Below, piece after piece: positions 1 to 9,177 of a DNA stretch of 31,760 bases. Each line of letters starts with the position of its first letter. Position 1 is the first letter of the stretch. Position numbers and translations under genes: made by a program. The notes under the pieces are model-generated. The model worked only from the letters and a program-made list of their open reading frames with translations. It had not been told where the DNA came from and did not search any database. This DNA comes from Chara braunii (lineage: Eukaryota > Streptophyta > Charophyceae > Charales > Characeae), in NCBI GenBank assembly GCA_003427395.1, contig BFEA01000188.1, positions 306,655-338,414 of the forward strand, given 5' to 3'.

Positions 1-12
1 TTTTACTTATTC

Positions 13-228
13 TTAAAACTGCAGTCCGATTTCCCTCTCCTCCCATAGTTCTGCGATCATACGTCTTCCCAGGCGTGCGTGATTCACTACCCTTGAGTTG
101 AGAAGGTTACAGATATGTGGGTCTTTTGCCAAGTGAACAGTAAAGTCATTCTTTGGCAGGAAGGTGATCTTGAGCATGTTCTCAACTAATGGTGCGGACA
201 AAGACTCCAATGTCTTAGCGATACACAC
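13..228 (-). CDS. unrecognised ORF or exon-like segment, 71 codons
   Basis: This is an open frame of 71 codons on the minus strand at the left edge of the window, ending at position 13. The predicted peptide has ordinary globular composition: charged and hydrophobic residues alternate and there is no low-complexity run, unlike most chance ORFs nearby. The central part reads like real protein sequence (hydrophobic, then KNDFTVHLAKDP, then NHARLGRRM). I do not recognise the family. It has no membrane segment, signal peptide or zinc-binding pattern. The surrounding DNA is repeat-derived and shows no matching exon, so it may be a lone exon, a transposon fragment or chance. Confidence 0.2.
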   Translation of the reverse strand: MCIAKTLESLSAPLVENMLKITFLPKNDFTVHLAKDPHICNLLNSRVVNHARLGRRMIAELWEEREIGLQF

Positions 229-1410
229 TTAGATGATTTAAAACCGGATGCTTGGATGCGTGACCAATTTTCAAAGGCTGCAAAAGAAAAATTCATCCTT
301 ATTAAAAATCGGATACGATCATCGGGCTAAAATAAGGTCTCATACGAAGAGGGACAAGGCACCTCTTATCGGGCTATTCATATAAAGAGTAAAACATTAG
401 CACTGGTCGGTCTGCAACCCTCTTCAACCACAATAAGAGAAGAAGAATCGGTTGAGGGGAGATCGGACTAACTATTCTAAAGTTCGGCCGATAAAAAGGA
501 CCGGGGCTAAATCTTGAGTACTTGGAAGAGCAGGCCGAAAACAGGTAAAGATTCCTTCAGGAGAAGGTGAAATATGAAAATTATTACTTCGAAAAAATCT
601 TTGATTACCTTCCACGTTGTCATTTAGCAAAGAGTCGTTTAAAGGCAAAAGCACGAGAAGAGACAAAGGACAACTAGATTCTAGAGTAATGCTATGGTAA
701 ATTAATGCTTCACATCTTAGATTGTCTTGATGAGCCGAAATTAGAAAAGGAGGGCAACGACGAGTTATCTCCTAAATATCTCATCACTAGGCATGCCGAA
801 CAAGAAACTATCCTTTCTACCGATTTATGAAAACTAATGCTTCGGGAGGCCCGAGGTTACCCTGGAAATAATAGCTATTAAGAGATCAAAGAAGCACGAC
901 GAAAGCTAAGGGCATCTGGTTCCTGGAAGTGGTGTAATAGAAATCCAATGCTACTCAGTTTAGATTAACGTGATGAAGGAAGGTGAATCGTCAAGTCCTT
1001 TCCTAATTATCTCTCCTCGAGGAAGAGCGGAGTTAAGGATCAACCTATTATGGATCTGTTACGAGATTACTTAAGCAATGCCGAAAACAAGAGGCAAGAA
1101 ATCTAGGGCTTTTACAGGTCCCGGATAGCCCTGGAATCTTCATTAGGGAAGCGTTATTACCAAGCGAAAAACCTGCAAAAGGCCAAGGATGGCTAACAGT
1201 AAAAGGTAGTGTGATTCTCGTGAACAAGGATCGCCCAGCTTCTCCAGGCCTAAAGCCTGGGAACAAGCAACCAACTGAGTATAGATCTGTCACTAGATTA
1301 CTTAGCAGATCATGCCGAAAAACGAGTACCGATCACTTACAGAGAAGGCGAGGTAAGAAGTCTAGTGCCTTGAGTGAATAGCACGACAAAAGATAAAGAA
1401 CAAAATAACA

Positions 1411-1815
1411 AGATAGTGTGGCGTCAATCTAATATTCGAACGTAAAGTCGAAATAATGGTGCTCATTAATAAGGCGTAAAAAATTCCTTTAGAAAAAATT
1501 TACTTAACTGTAGATAACTGAAATCAAAAGAAGCAGTACATTGAATAAGGTGAATGACACGACTCCAAAACAACATACCGAACGGTGAGACTAGATCGAT
1601 CAAAGTAAAGCGTTGCCCTCAACGTATCAACTAAAGGGAGAAGAGTCTAATTCCTGATAATGATTCACAAATACAAGCATCGCCTCGCTCTCCAAAAAGG
1701 TCGAACATCTGGAAACAAGAAAATCAGCCGAGTAAAGATTTTCCCCTAGATTACTTACAAAACATGCCTAAGAACGAGTATTGATTCTTTTCGGAAAAGG
1801 CGAGGTAAGAAGAAT
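1411..1815 (+). repeat. long direct repeat, copy A
   Basis: This stretch of about 405 bp aligns along its whole length with 2172-2587, about 760 bp downstream in the same orientation, with scattered substitutions and small indels. Landmarks present in both are gtgtggcgtcaatctaatat, gatcgatcaaagtaaa, gattcacaaatac and catcgcctcgc. The divergence is clearly visible by eye, so the duplication is not recent. No ORF is conserved between the copies, which argues against coding function. Confidence 0.75.
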
Positions 1816-2171
1816 ATTGTTCTGAAAGTCCTGGATTGCCTTGGAAACTTCATTGTGGGAAGAGTGCTTGATAAGCGGACGCCCGATAAAGACAAAGGAC
1901 GGCTAATATCAAAGTGATGTGGCGGCAACCCAATAGTTCGCTGCTAGATTTATGTTAAAAGGAAGAGAAAATTTTCTAATGCATTCCTAAATATCCAAGA
2001 TAGCTAACAAAAGGTTGAAAAACGAGAAGTCGAAACGCCAAGACTATTCCTTATTAACAAAATCCAAAGAGCTAACAAGGCCCGTAAATTATTCCTTACC
2101 AATTAAGAGATAAAAGTTTACTTGTTTGCAGGTAGCTGAGGTCAAAAGAGACAGTAGCGAGTAAGTATCAA

Positions 2172-2587
2172 AATAGTGTGGCGTCAATCTAATATTCGAA
2201 CGTCAAGTCGAAAAATAACGATGCTCAATAATGAGGTGTAAAAATTCCTTTACGAAAAGCCTACTTAAGTGTAGGTAACTGAAATCAGAAGAAGCAGTAC
2301 GGCGAATAAGGGGAATGACACAACTCCAGGCAGAGACCATGAAATCAGCAGACCGAACGGTGGAACAAGATCGATCAAAGTAAAACACTGCTCTCAAGTA
2401 ACAATTAAGGGAGAAAAGTCTAATCCCTGACAACGATTCACAAATACGAGCATCGCCTCGCACTCAAAAAGGCCGAACATATGGGAACAAGAAATTGGTC
2501 GAGTAAAGATTTCCTCCTAGATAACTTGGAAAGCATGCCGAAGAACAAGTACTGCTCCTTTTCGAAAAAGGCGGAAGTGAAAATCTT
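2172..2587 (+). repeat. long direct repeat, copy B
   Basis: Partner of 1411-1815. It has a small insertion around 2325-2350 (ggcagagaccatgaaatcag) that copy A lacks, and indels that shift the offset from about 760 to about 765 bp. Short minus-strand ORFs within it are not conserved in copy A. Confidence 0.75.
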
Positions 2588-2599
2588 ATGAAAAAAAAT

Positions 2600-4330
2600 T
2601 CCTTTCCTTGATATATATCTTTGTCGCATAGAAGGTCGGCCACATGGATGCAGCTAGAGCTACGGTTGGCCAACTACGACCATAAAAGGCACAGAGGCAA
2701 AGTGAAAAATCGAATAATACAGGAAAGGGGAAACAAAAGAAAACCAGATGGCACATCTCATATGTAGGTAACTTCCAAAGAACATGTCAAATGGTGGAGT
2801 TAAATCAACGAGGATATCAAAACAAGAAAGAAAGGGAAGCTATGAACCCAGATCAATCATAAGGAAAAAAAAGGCCGCTCTCAGGTGTCTATTCTCCTAT
2901 CGGTGAAAGGTGATTCAACACAAGTTTTGGTGAAAACAAAGGTTCGAAACATAAACTGAGGGGAAACAAGAATTATGATTAAAGCAACCTTTAGGTTAAG
3001 ACCGGATGCCTGGGCGCATGCCTGCACCCCTTTGCGTTTCCTGCGAAGGAGAAAAAGTTGTCAAACCAAGAGTTCCAGAGATGGTGGGGAACGAAGAAGG
3101 TTTGGTCCGAATAACCCTTCGTTCTTAGAACTGTGTTGGTCAACTACCGATTGTCTCTTGAATGCTCTTCGACAACCTAGAAATCAAAGAAAAACAAGTT
3201 TGAAAAACAAGAAAGAAAGCCTTAGGTACCCAAAGGTAGATGCATCTAAAGGGTTTGTTGGACATCAGCCTGTTAGTCGATAATCCATTCGTCATTAGTA
3301 AACGAGATGTCTTCGAAAACAACTGTTCAGTGACTAACGATAAGGCTCACATAATCTTGCAAAAAGAACCGAGCCTGAGGCAAGCTCCGGAAATCAAAGA
3401 CTGTCGAGATAACGATAAAAAAAGTTACTTGAAAAACTGGTTCGAATAGGTTTGATTCCTTTTCCAGCGACAACAAAGGGAGGGTGAGATCTAAAGATTC
3501 CAAAGTTACAGTAAGAGGTGACTAATGGTAGTTGCGATACTTTGGCAAACCTCCTTCGCAGGGAACCTTCTACTGTACTAGCTTAATCTATAGGAGTTCT
3601 AGGACAATTTAGAGAAAGTTGGATGAAAAAGATGGTAGGGCGAAGAAATTCTCCTAGCGAACTACACGGTAAAGGTAATTGGGTTAACTGAAAATATGGC
3701 GTAAATAAAGAGAAATAATAATAAACAAGATTAGTCCAGTAGATAGATAAGTGAGTTAAGCGGTGAGTAAGATAAACCGAGTGTAGCAGCGTAAGCTCCG
3801 AGTTACTTAATATTGCCAGAAGTAACTCAGGACTTCCGGATGGTAAGGTAGACTGGAAGCCGAAAGGTCGTATCGAGCTTCTCATGCCCTTATCCGTCCG
3901 GTTATTATAAAAAGATTAGTTGTTGAGTTTCGGTTGCTCTTGCAAAAGATCTAGCTTAGACCGAGAAAAGGCTAAAGGACAGATTCAAAAAACAAACGAA
4001 GCAATCATTAGTTCATCATAGATAAGGTTCAGTCATAGAGTCATTTCCGTTAGCAGTTGCTGGTAGATTGACTATTGACCGATTTGGAAAGTAGAGCAGT
4101 TGGATTGGCAGATGAAAACAGCAGGATCTAAAGCTTTAAGTAGGTTAAAAGCAAGAGAAACCAGAGTAAATAATCCGAAAATTAGTCCTTACTTATGGTA
4201 AGTTGAGAGGTTGAAGCGGGCCGGGCCATAAGGCTCGTACATTGAAGAGGGAGTCGACCGGTGGTGATTCGTCGTCTTCAACAGTTGCATCTTCTTGAGA
4301 TTGTGGGATTTTATTGAGTTTGAGGCTGTG
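2600..4330. other. no gene recognised; purine-rich repeat-like DNA
   Basis: The plus strand is rich in A and G with frequent aaag, gaaa and ccgaaa words, like the repeats to its left. A frame of 102 codons at 2975-3283 (+) is basic and shows no domain. A short segment at about 2994-3022 (accggatgcctgggcgcatg) resembles 244-270 (accggatgcttggatgcgtg), suggesting shared repeat ancestry. I see no RNA gene or promoter here. Confidence 0.4.
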
Positions 4331-4339
4331 ATTAGTAAG

Positions 4340-4545
4340 GTACTCTCTTCCTTGTAAGTGATGGTGAACTAGTTATGATGGTAGAATCGTTGAGTAGAGA
4401 TAGAAAGGTTCCGGAGACTAGTTCGTGGTGACAGCAGGAAGGAGTTCTGAAGTGGAGGAGAGATAGGTGCAGAGTATTATGCCTTCTTCCGAAGAATCGG
4501 TTATGGTTGGTAGCCTCAAAACAAGGTTCGGTGGACGGTAAGGCA
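4340..4545 (+). repeat. diverged direct repeat, copy 1
   Basis: It aligns loosely with 4815-5025, about 475 bp downstream. Shared landmarks in order are a gatggtagag-type word, a tccggagac/tccggtgac word, gtgacagc followed by aggag/ggaga, tccgaagaa followed by ggttatgg/gctatggtg, and ggttcggtg. The similarity is patchy but colinear over about 200 bp. Confidence 0.5.
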
Positions 4546-4814
4546 CTTTCCTCAGTGTTTTACCTTTCTTAATGCGAGTGATACTTAACAGCAGACTACA
4601 GCGTGGCCTATTGAAGGATGGGATCTACAGTTGCTAAGGTTCGAGTAAGAGTAACAGGCGAAACGAGAGTATACCTGAGCTGCTTCAGCAATTGTCTTCG
4701 TAGCGCAGTTCTTCCCTAAGCTGTTTTGGGACCTGCTGTGACACCAAACCTGAGGGATTCTCGCCTGCATCTGATCTTGCGTTTGCCGAGATTGCAGGTG
4801 AGGACCTTCCACCT

Positions 4815-5035
4815 GGTCAGTAAAGGTGCACTCATTTACGATGGTAGAGAGCGCCGTCCACGAGTGCAAAGACTCCGGTGACATGTTCATTGTGACAGCG
4901 GGAGACGGACTGGAGCCGCCTGACAGGGCAGTGAGAGAGTTGCGTGGGTTTTGCCAAACTCCGAAGAAACAGCTATGGTGTTTTTTTTCGAAAACGGGTT
5001 CGGTGAAGAGCGAGGTGTCGCTGGTGGTCGTGGCT
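4815..5035 (+). repeat. diverged direct repeat, copy 2
   Basis: Second copy of the 4340-4545 block. A frame of 70 codons (4826-5038, +) falls on it, but the reading frame is not preserved in copy 1, so I do not call a gene. Confidence 0.5.
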
Positions 5036-6100
5036 TAACTCGGTAGGCGTGACACTCCGCACTTGGCTAGGCGTTTGGCCTGCAAGTAGGAGAACTGACT
5101 TGGGAATAGGTGAGGTTCTCTGGGTCCTAACACTTTCAGCTACGACATACCACCTAGCCGTTAGTCCCCTACTGAAACCTCAAGTAGGTAACAGATAGAA
5201 AAAGGAAAGGAAGGGCAGGGTTTAACGACCTCTTACCTGATCAGTAAAAGCTATGGAGGTGAGAAAATTCCTTCATTAGATTATTTTTCCTTTTCAAGTT
5301 GGTGTACGGAGTTACCGCTCGGTGAAAGGTGGCTGACTGACGCTGATGGTAATACGTTGCAGGTTCGGAGAACGGAGCGGCGCCGCAGTCGCAATCAAAG
5401 AGCAGGCTAAAGACAAAAGGGCACTTCCATTCTGGGCAAGCAGCCTAGAAATAGTAAGTTCTCCAGATTGCCCCGGAGTGCCTGCATCCTATGCCGAATT
5501 TCGGCGCAGTCCCTGCGAGTTCGATACGACCTTCTGCAGGCCTCCCCTATGCGGGGATCAGTCTCAATGGACCGCTGCGAAAAGAGGGGCTTCCATAGGC
5601 CCAGTGGTTATCCAAGAGCCGAGGGTTACTTCCGAGTCCCGATGCGGGTTTTTCCAGCAACCTCTTGCAAAAATAGTCGAATTTGGTCCTCCTTCAAGTC
5701 CAGTTGCAGAAACGCCAGTCGCTTTCCAAATGAATTTGACTTCATTACCTGGGTGAGTTACCACCGTCAAACTTCTGTCAATCCCGCCTAAGCCTGTCAC
5801 GACTGGTTTGCCCTAAGTACGGCGGAGGCCTAGCTGCCACAGATCTACAGCCAATGGTACTGGAAGGCCTATGCCTTCTATGGTAAATTCAATATTGTGT
5901 GTAATCTGACATCGGGTGGCCTTTTCAGCCCAGGGTGGCCTTGATTGCCTTCAGGGAACCCCAACGGGGGACACCGGCCAGGGGACAGCCGGTAGAAGAG
6001 GGACCGAGCATCAAGTGGCCAGTCGCTGTGCCTCCCCGATTACCCCTCCCCCTATGAACATCAGCAGAGACTGCTTTTTTAATGCCAATTTGGGGCACCA
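5036..6100. other. no gene recognised
   Basis: This stretch is more GC-balanced than the DNA to its left. Overlapping open frames in two plus-strand frames (5346-5756 and 5468-5791) and one minus-strand frame (5564-5800) arise from a local shortage of stop codons. None shows a domain, and their peptides are Pro, Ser and Cys rich without pattern. A small palindrome, gccgaatttcggc, lies near 5502. I see no RNA gene. Confidence 0.4.
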
Positions 6101-6216
6101 ACGGGCTATCTCTAGATGGCGGGCGCCAAGCATGCGCTGGGCATGAGGCCAATGGGGATTGAACCCAAGACCTCCTGAATGCCACTTGCGTGCCTTACCA
6201 ACTTAGCAATACCTCA
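6100..6216 (-). repeat. tRNA-derived SINE-like copy (head)
   Basis: Read on the minus strand, a box A-like D-arm (ggtattgctaagttggtaag, plus 6194-6213) is followed at tRNA-like spacing by a box B-like T-arm (gggttcaatcccc, plus 6154-6166). These are the internal RNA polymerase III promoter elements of tRNAs. Between them lies ggcattcaggaggtc, reminiscent of a glutamate-type tRNA. The acceptor stem does not close and there is no usable anticodon arm, so this is a SINE head rather than a functional tRNA. The flank at 6110-6150 resembles 16395-16440, which adjoins another copy of the same family. Confidence 0.6.
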
Positions 6217-6271
6217 TCAACAATTTTTCATTCTTCTTTATTCGAGCGCACGCGACATTTTAACAGTTTAT

Positions 6272-6439
6272 GGGGGCACCAAGTCCCACTAGCAGCGTTG
6301 AGCTACCTCAACGCCCGAATCTGGACGTGTTTGTGGAGACATGCAGTTCAGGAAACTCAACACCATTTCTGCACATCTCCGCAAAAACGTCCAATTCAGG
6401 CGTTGAGGTAGCTCAACGCTGCTAGCGGGACTTGGCCCC
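6272..6439. repeat. near-perfect inverted repeat (168-nt hairpin)
   Basis: Arms of about 74 nt (6272-6346 and about 6369-6439) pair almost completely around a loop of about 22 nt. Each arm contains the smaller palindrome gcgttgagctacctcaacgc or its complement. The outer ends are gggggcaccaagtcccac and its complement. The structure fits a foldback or MITE-type non-autonomous DNA element. A small-RNA precursor is possible but less likely, since near-perfect arms of this length suit transposon hairpins. I see no obvious target duplication. Confidence 0.8.
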
Positions 6440-6545
6440 TGAGATAAGGAGGTGAGGCTGCAGGGACTGTTACTCACACGTTTTGACAGAACAATATGAC
6501 GCCCCCCCAATCTAAACGAGTTGTAAGTTAAGGGGGGGACGAAGG

Positions 6546-6616
6546 AGGGGGGGGGGGGGGGGGGGGGGGGTGGGGGGTGGGGGGGGGGGGGGGGGGGGGG
6601 AAGGGGGGGGGGGGGG
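6546..6616. repeat. poly-G tract
   Basis: About 70 nt are almost entirely G, broken by two T and a pair of A. Further G runs precede it at 6532-6539. It could form G-quadruplexes. Homopolymers this long are also a common sequencing or assembly error, so the exact length is unreliable. Confidence 0.85.
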
Positions 6617-6619
6617 AAG

Positions 6620-7180
6620 AAGGGGTCTAGTGACAGCATACAGTTGTCAGGGAGCTCAGAACGCCACAGGTAGAGTGGTGAAAGTTTAGGCGTGAGGGGA
6701 GTCTACCTATACTCACAGAAGGATGTTCTCTACTGAGCGCTGGACATGATTGCGGCCAGATTCATCAAGGTCTGGCAGTAATTGCCGTGTGGGATGTACA
6801 TTTAGGGCCTGATCCGACTTCTACGGTTTTTTGTAAGTACCCAAAAAAACCACTTTCACCACTTTCAGCGGAGTTGGTCCGCAAGGGACATACAAGTAAA
6901 ATGGAATCCTACTTGCCCGGTGTTTGAGGTGCTTTTTCGAGGAAAGCGGCGGGTTGTTGTGGGCGGGTGTGCGGGGTCGGGTTTCGTGCTGTCCGTTCGG
7001 ACACCACGTGGTGTCCTGTGCGGCCCTGCAAGCTGTGTGACTGGTTAGGTGGTTTGTTTAAAACCCATGAAGAGTGTCCAACAAATCTACATCATTATAA
7101 TGTCAAATTGTGCATAGATGTTTGTCTATAAACAACTGGTTGATTAATCATACAACGTTGGAGCAACGCGGTGTAGCATT
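6620..7180. other. no gene recognised
   Basis: Mixed-composition sequence with no supported ORF, RNA gene or clear repeat. It contains two copies of the word ccactttca close together (6850-6870) and a G-rich stretch at 6945-6985. Confidence 0.4.
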
Positions 7181-7497
7181 ATGCGGTGAAAATCACGTGT
7201 TTCAACATATCCACATAGGGAATGGAAACTATTGAACATTTATTTACTCAATGTCCAGGTTCAATTCTTACTATGTGGCATAGGTGGGACTTTATCTAGC
7301 GAAAGCTTACGAGTTTAAACTGACCTTGAGACTTAATGGTTATATTATTGGGTTATTGGCACCCTGCAAGTCATTTATTGTTAAACTTTTAACCAAATCA
7401 TTCCACAATTAGTAAGAAAGTAGTTCTCCGGTCAATTTGGTATAAACAATGTGTACATGTGAAGAAAGAAGTAAGACTAAAAAAACTGAAAATCTAA
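7181..7497 (+). pseudogene. LINE reverse transcriptase C-terminal (zf-RVT-like) remnant
   Basis: The plus strand encodes GMETIEHLFTQCPGS (about 7219-7263), a close match to the E-T-x-E-H-L-F-x-x-C-P signature of the zf-RVT domain at the end of plant-type LINE ORF2 proteins. A Cys codon at 7183-7185 in a shifted frame may be the first zinc ligand. Downstream, around 7310-7497, frames read LRLNGYIIGLLAPCKSF and then RSIWYKQCVHVKKEV, matching the W-x-I-W-x-x-x-C region that follows this finger. Stops and frameshifts separate the pieces, so it is dead. Upstream RT sequence is absent. It differs from the fragment starting at 9178 and is a separate insertion. Confidence 0.6.
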
Positions 7498-8020
7498 GAG
7501 GTGACTAAATATTTTGCAGAAACAAAAATTTAAGCACAATGGTGTAAAATAAAGGTTAAATTATAAATTTTATTTCAAAAAACATATGTAAAACAAAAGG
7601 TCAACAAATTCAAAAAGAAGTGGCTGGGAGAATCAATAAATAGGCAATTGGGTAAGGTGATATGACCAAGTGAGAATGAAAATAAATTCTTAGTAAAAAA
7701 TAGTAAAATATTATTTTTTCAAATTCAAAGATTGGTTTGAACTTAAACTAAGCGATTTCCTGATAGTTGCCGATTGTTTCCAAAATCTATTTCCTCCGTC
7801 AAAACTAGCAATGGTTGAGATTCAATAGTATGGGGGGAAAAACAAAAGTAATGACAGGATTAGCATAACAGGAATGAGGGTAAGAGACATAAAAATACTA
7901 GATTTAAAATATCACATTTGGCGGCCAAGTTAGGGTTGAAAAGGTATTTTAGAATCTATAAACTTAGACATAACTAGTTTTTTTTGTCATTGACAATATC
8001 TGTAATTTTTTCCTTATGTT
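7498..8020. other. AT-rich, no gene recognised
   Basis: A/T-rich sequence following the LINE remnant. It may be a decayed continuation or 3' region of that element, but I cannot align it to anything. No ORF or RNA gene is supported. Confidence 0.35.
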
Positions 8021-8021
8021 T

Positions 8022-8166
8022 CAGGGATGTTGGACCCGATTTCCAGCAGGTGTTGCTCCCCCCTAATAGATTGAAGCCAACAGACAGTCTGCTAGTGGTG
8101 GGCCTCGTATCACCATCACTGGCAGAGTCAACTATTGTTTTGTTAAAAAAAATAAAAATAAAAAAC
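8022..8166 (+). repeat. SINE-like A-tailed repeat, copy 1
   Basis: It starts near cagggatgt and carries the family core tggacccgatttccag (8031-8046) followed by caggtg. About 100 bp later it ends in an A-rich tail (8145-8166). The internal words gggcctcgtatcaccat match ggttctcgtaccaccat in the inverted copy at 13925-14076. The fixed 5' core, short body and terminal A tail fit a SINE-type retroposon. I cannot see a clear box A/box B pair in this copy. Confidence 0.6.
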
Positions 8167-8304
8167 ATGGTGTAGAAATTATAGACCTTCAAAGACATGA
8201 CTGTACCTTATTTGCTAAAAGAATGGGCGGTCAAAGTTTTGCTTGTAGATGATGAGCCACCTTGGCTTATGTTGGCTGTGTATACTATGAAAGACGAATG
8301 ATCC

Positions 8305-9080
8305 TGAAACCTCCACTGCCCCCGCCGACCTAAATTCGGGGGGACCGGTAGCACAGGTTCAAGAGGGCTACTGGTAGCACAGTGGGGAGAACCAGGGGAG
8401 TGGCAAAAATGAAAAATGTGTCGAATTGCCGCTGCGATTTATCTCGTGGCCTAAATGATTTTTTGTATTTTTAAAAATATTTTTCCTTGAAAGAACGTGA
8501 CCAAATCCACAGACCTTTCAACTTTCAGATTTCTTGACACATTCATCGCTGAAGTTGAGGTAGTTCTCCCACGGGCCCACACGTGGTAGAGCGATAAAAA
8601 TGAAAAGTGAGATAAATCGACGCGACATATATTTTATGGTCTATATTTTTTTTTAATTAAAATATATTTCTGGCAAGACCATGACCAAATCCATAGGCCT
8701 TACAAATTTCATATTGTATGAGTCATTTGTCTGAGCGCAAAAACTCATCGAAGTTGAGGTACTTTTCCCGTTGGCCCTCACATGGTAGAGTGACAAAAGC
8801 AAAAATTCTGAGGAATCGGCGAGACATTTATTTCACGAACCAATTTTTTATTTATTTATTTTTGATATTTTTTCGTGAAAGATCACAATCTAATCCACAG
8901 TATCTCAACTTTCCAGATTTTTTCGTTAATTCTTTTGAATGCAAAAAAATCGTCAAAGTTTGCGCTTGAAAATTGTGGGATTGGGTCTGCCTGCACCTGT
9001 TGCTCGCCGCCCACCTAAGAACCCGGTCCATAAGGCCAGGAAGGCCGAATCTAGGCCGGTCGGGGGAGTGGTGGTTTAAG
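8305..9080. mobile_element. non-autonomous inverted-terminal-repeat element with internal tandem repeats
   Basis: The left end (8305-8339, starting tgaaacctccactgccccc and ending ctaaattcgg) is an inverted match of about 35 bp to the right end (9045-9079, ccgaatctaggccgg to ggtggttta), with a handful of mismatches. Weaker similarity continues inward. The interior has no ORF. Its body is three tandem units of about 190-200 bp. No clear target-site duplication is visible, so the superfamily is unassigned. Interpretation as a MITE or foldback-like DNA transposon is inference. Confidence 0.55.
8402..8975 (+). repeat. three tandem units of about 190-200 bp
   Basis: Units start near 8402, 8591 and 8790, each with a version of gcgataaaaatgaaaag, then cgacgcgacatttattt, an AT-rich centre, gaccaaatccacag, caactttcagatt, and (units 1 and 2) gaagttgaggta followed by a cacatggtagag-type word. 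Unit 3 is cut short at its end. Divergence among units is considerable. Confidence 0.7.
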
Positions 9081-9177
9081 TCGGGAAGAAAATGTTGGGG
9101 TTTGTTTAATAATCAGATCTTATACTAATAAAATACTAAAATCGTTTTTTTCTAGAAATATCTTGTTTACCTGACAC

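Larger units (their letters stand above)
530..2600. repeat. degenerate interspersed repeat units in purine-rich DNA
   Basis: A loosely conserved block recurs near 541, 788, 1076, 1311, 1766 and 2531. Each copy has a core like atgccgaa followed by an aac.agta-like stretch, then an interval ending in gaaggcgaggtaagaa or a variant. Another short block (tttactta..tgtag.taactgaaatca.aagaagcagtac in pieces) recurs near 1498, 2112 and 2261. Spacing is irregular, so this is a decayed, rearranged repeat array rather than a clean satellite. No reading frame survives across copies. Confidence 0.5.

Noticed and set aside
530-2600. Possible CRISPR-like or regular satellite array
   Set aside because: Repeats are degenerate and irregularly spaced, and there are no cas genes. 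The context is eukaryotic.
3860-4240. Possible group II intron end (domain V-like words such as ggctcgtac near 4231)
   Set aside because: The conserved domain V hairpin with its catalytic triad and bulge could not be assembled from the sequence.
5346-5791. Overlapping 136- and 107-codon plus-strand frames
   Set aside because: Two frames open at once with a third on the other strand indicates a local lack of stops. No domain or start context was found.
6289-6639. 116-codon minus-strand frame with a poly-proline run
   Set aside because: It is the translation of the poly-G tract and of the hairpin arm. There is no protein-like sequence outside these.
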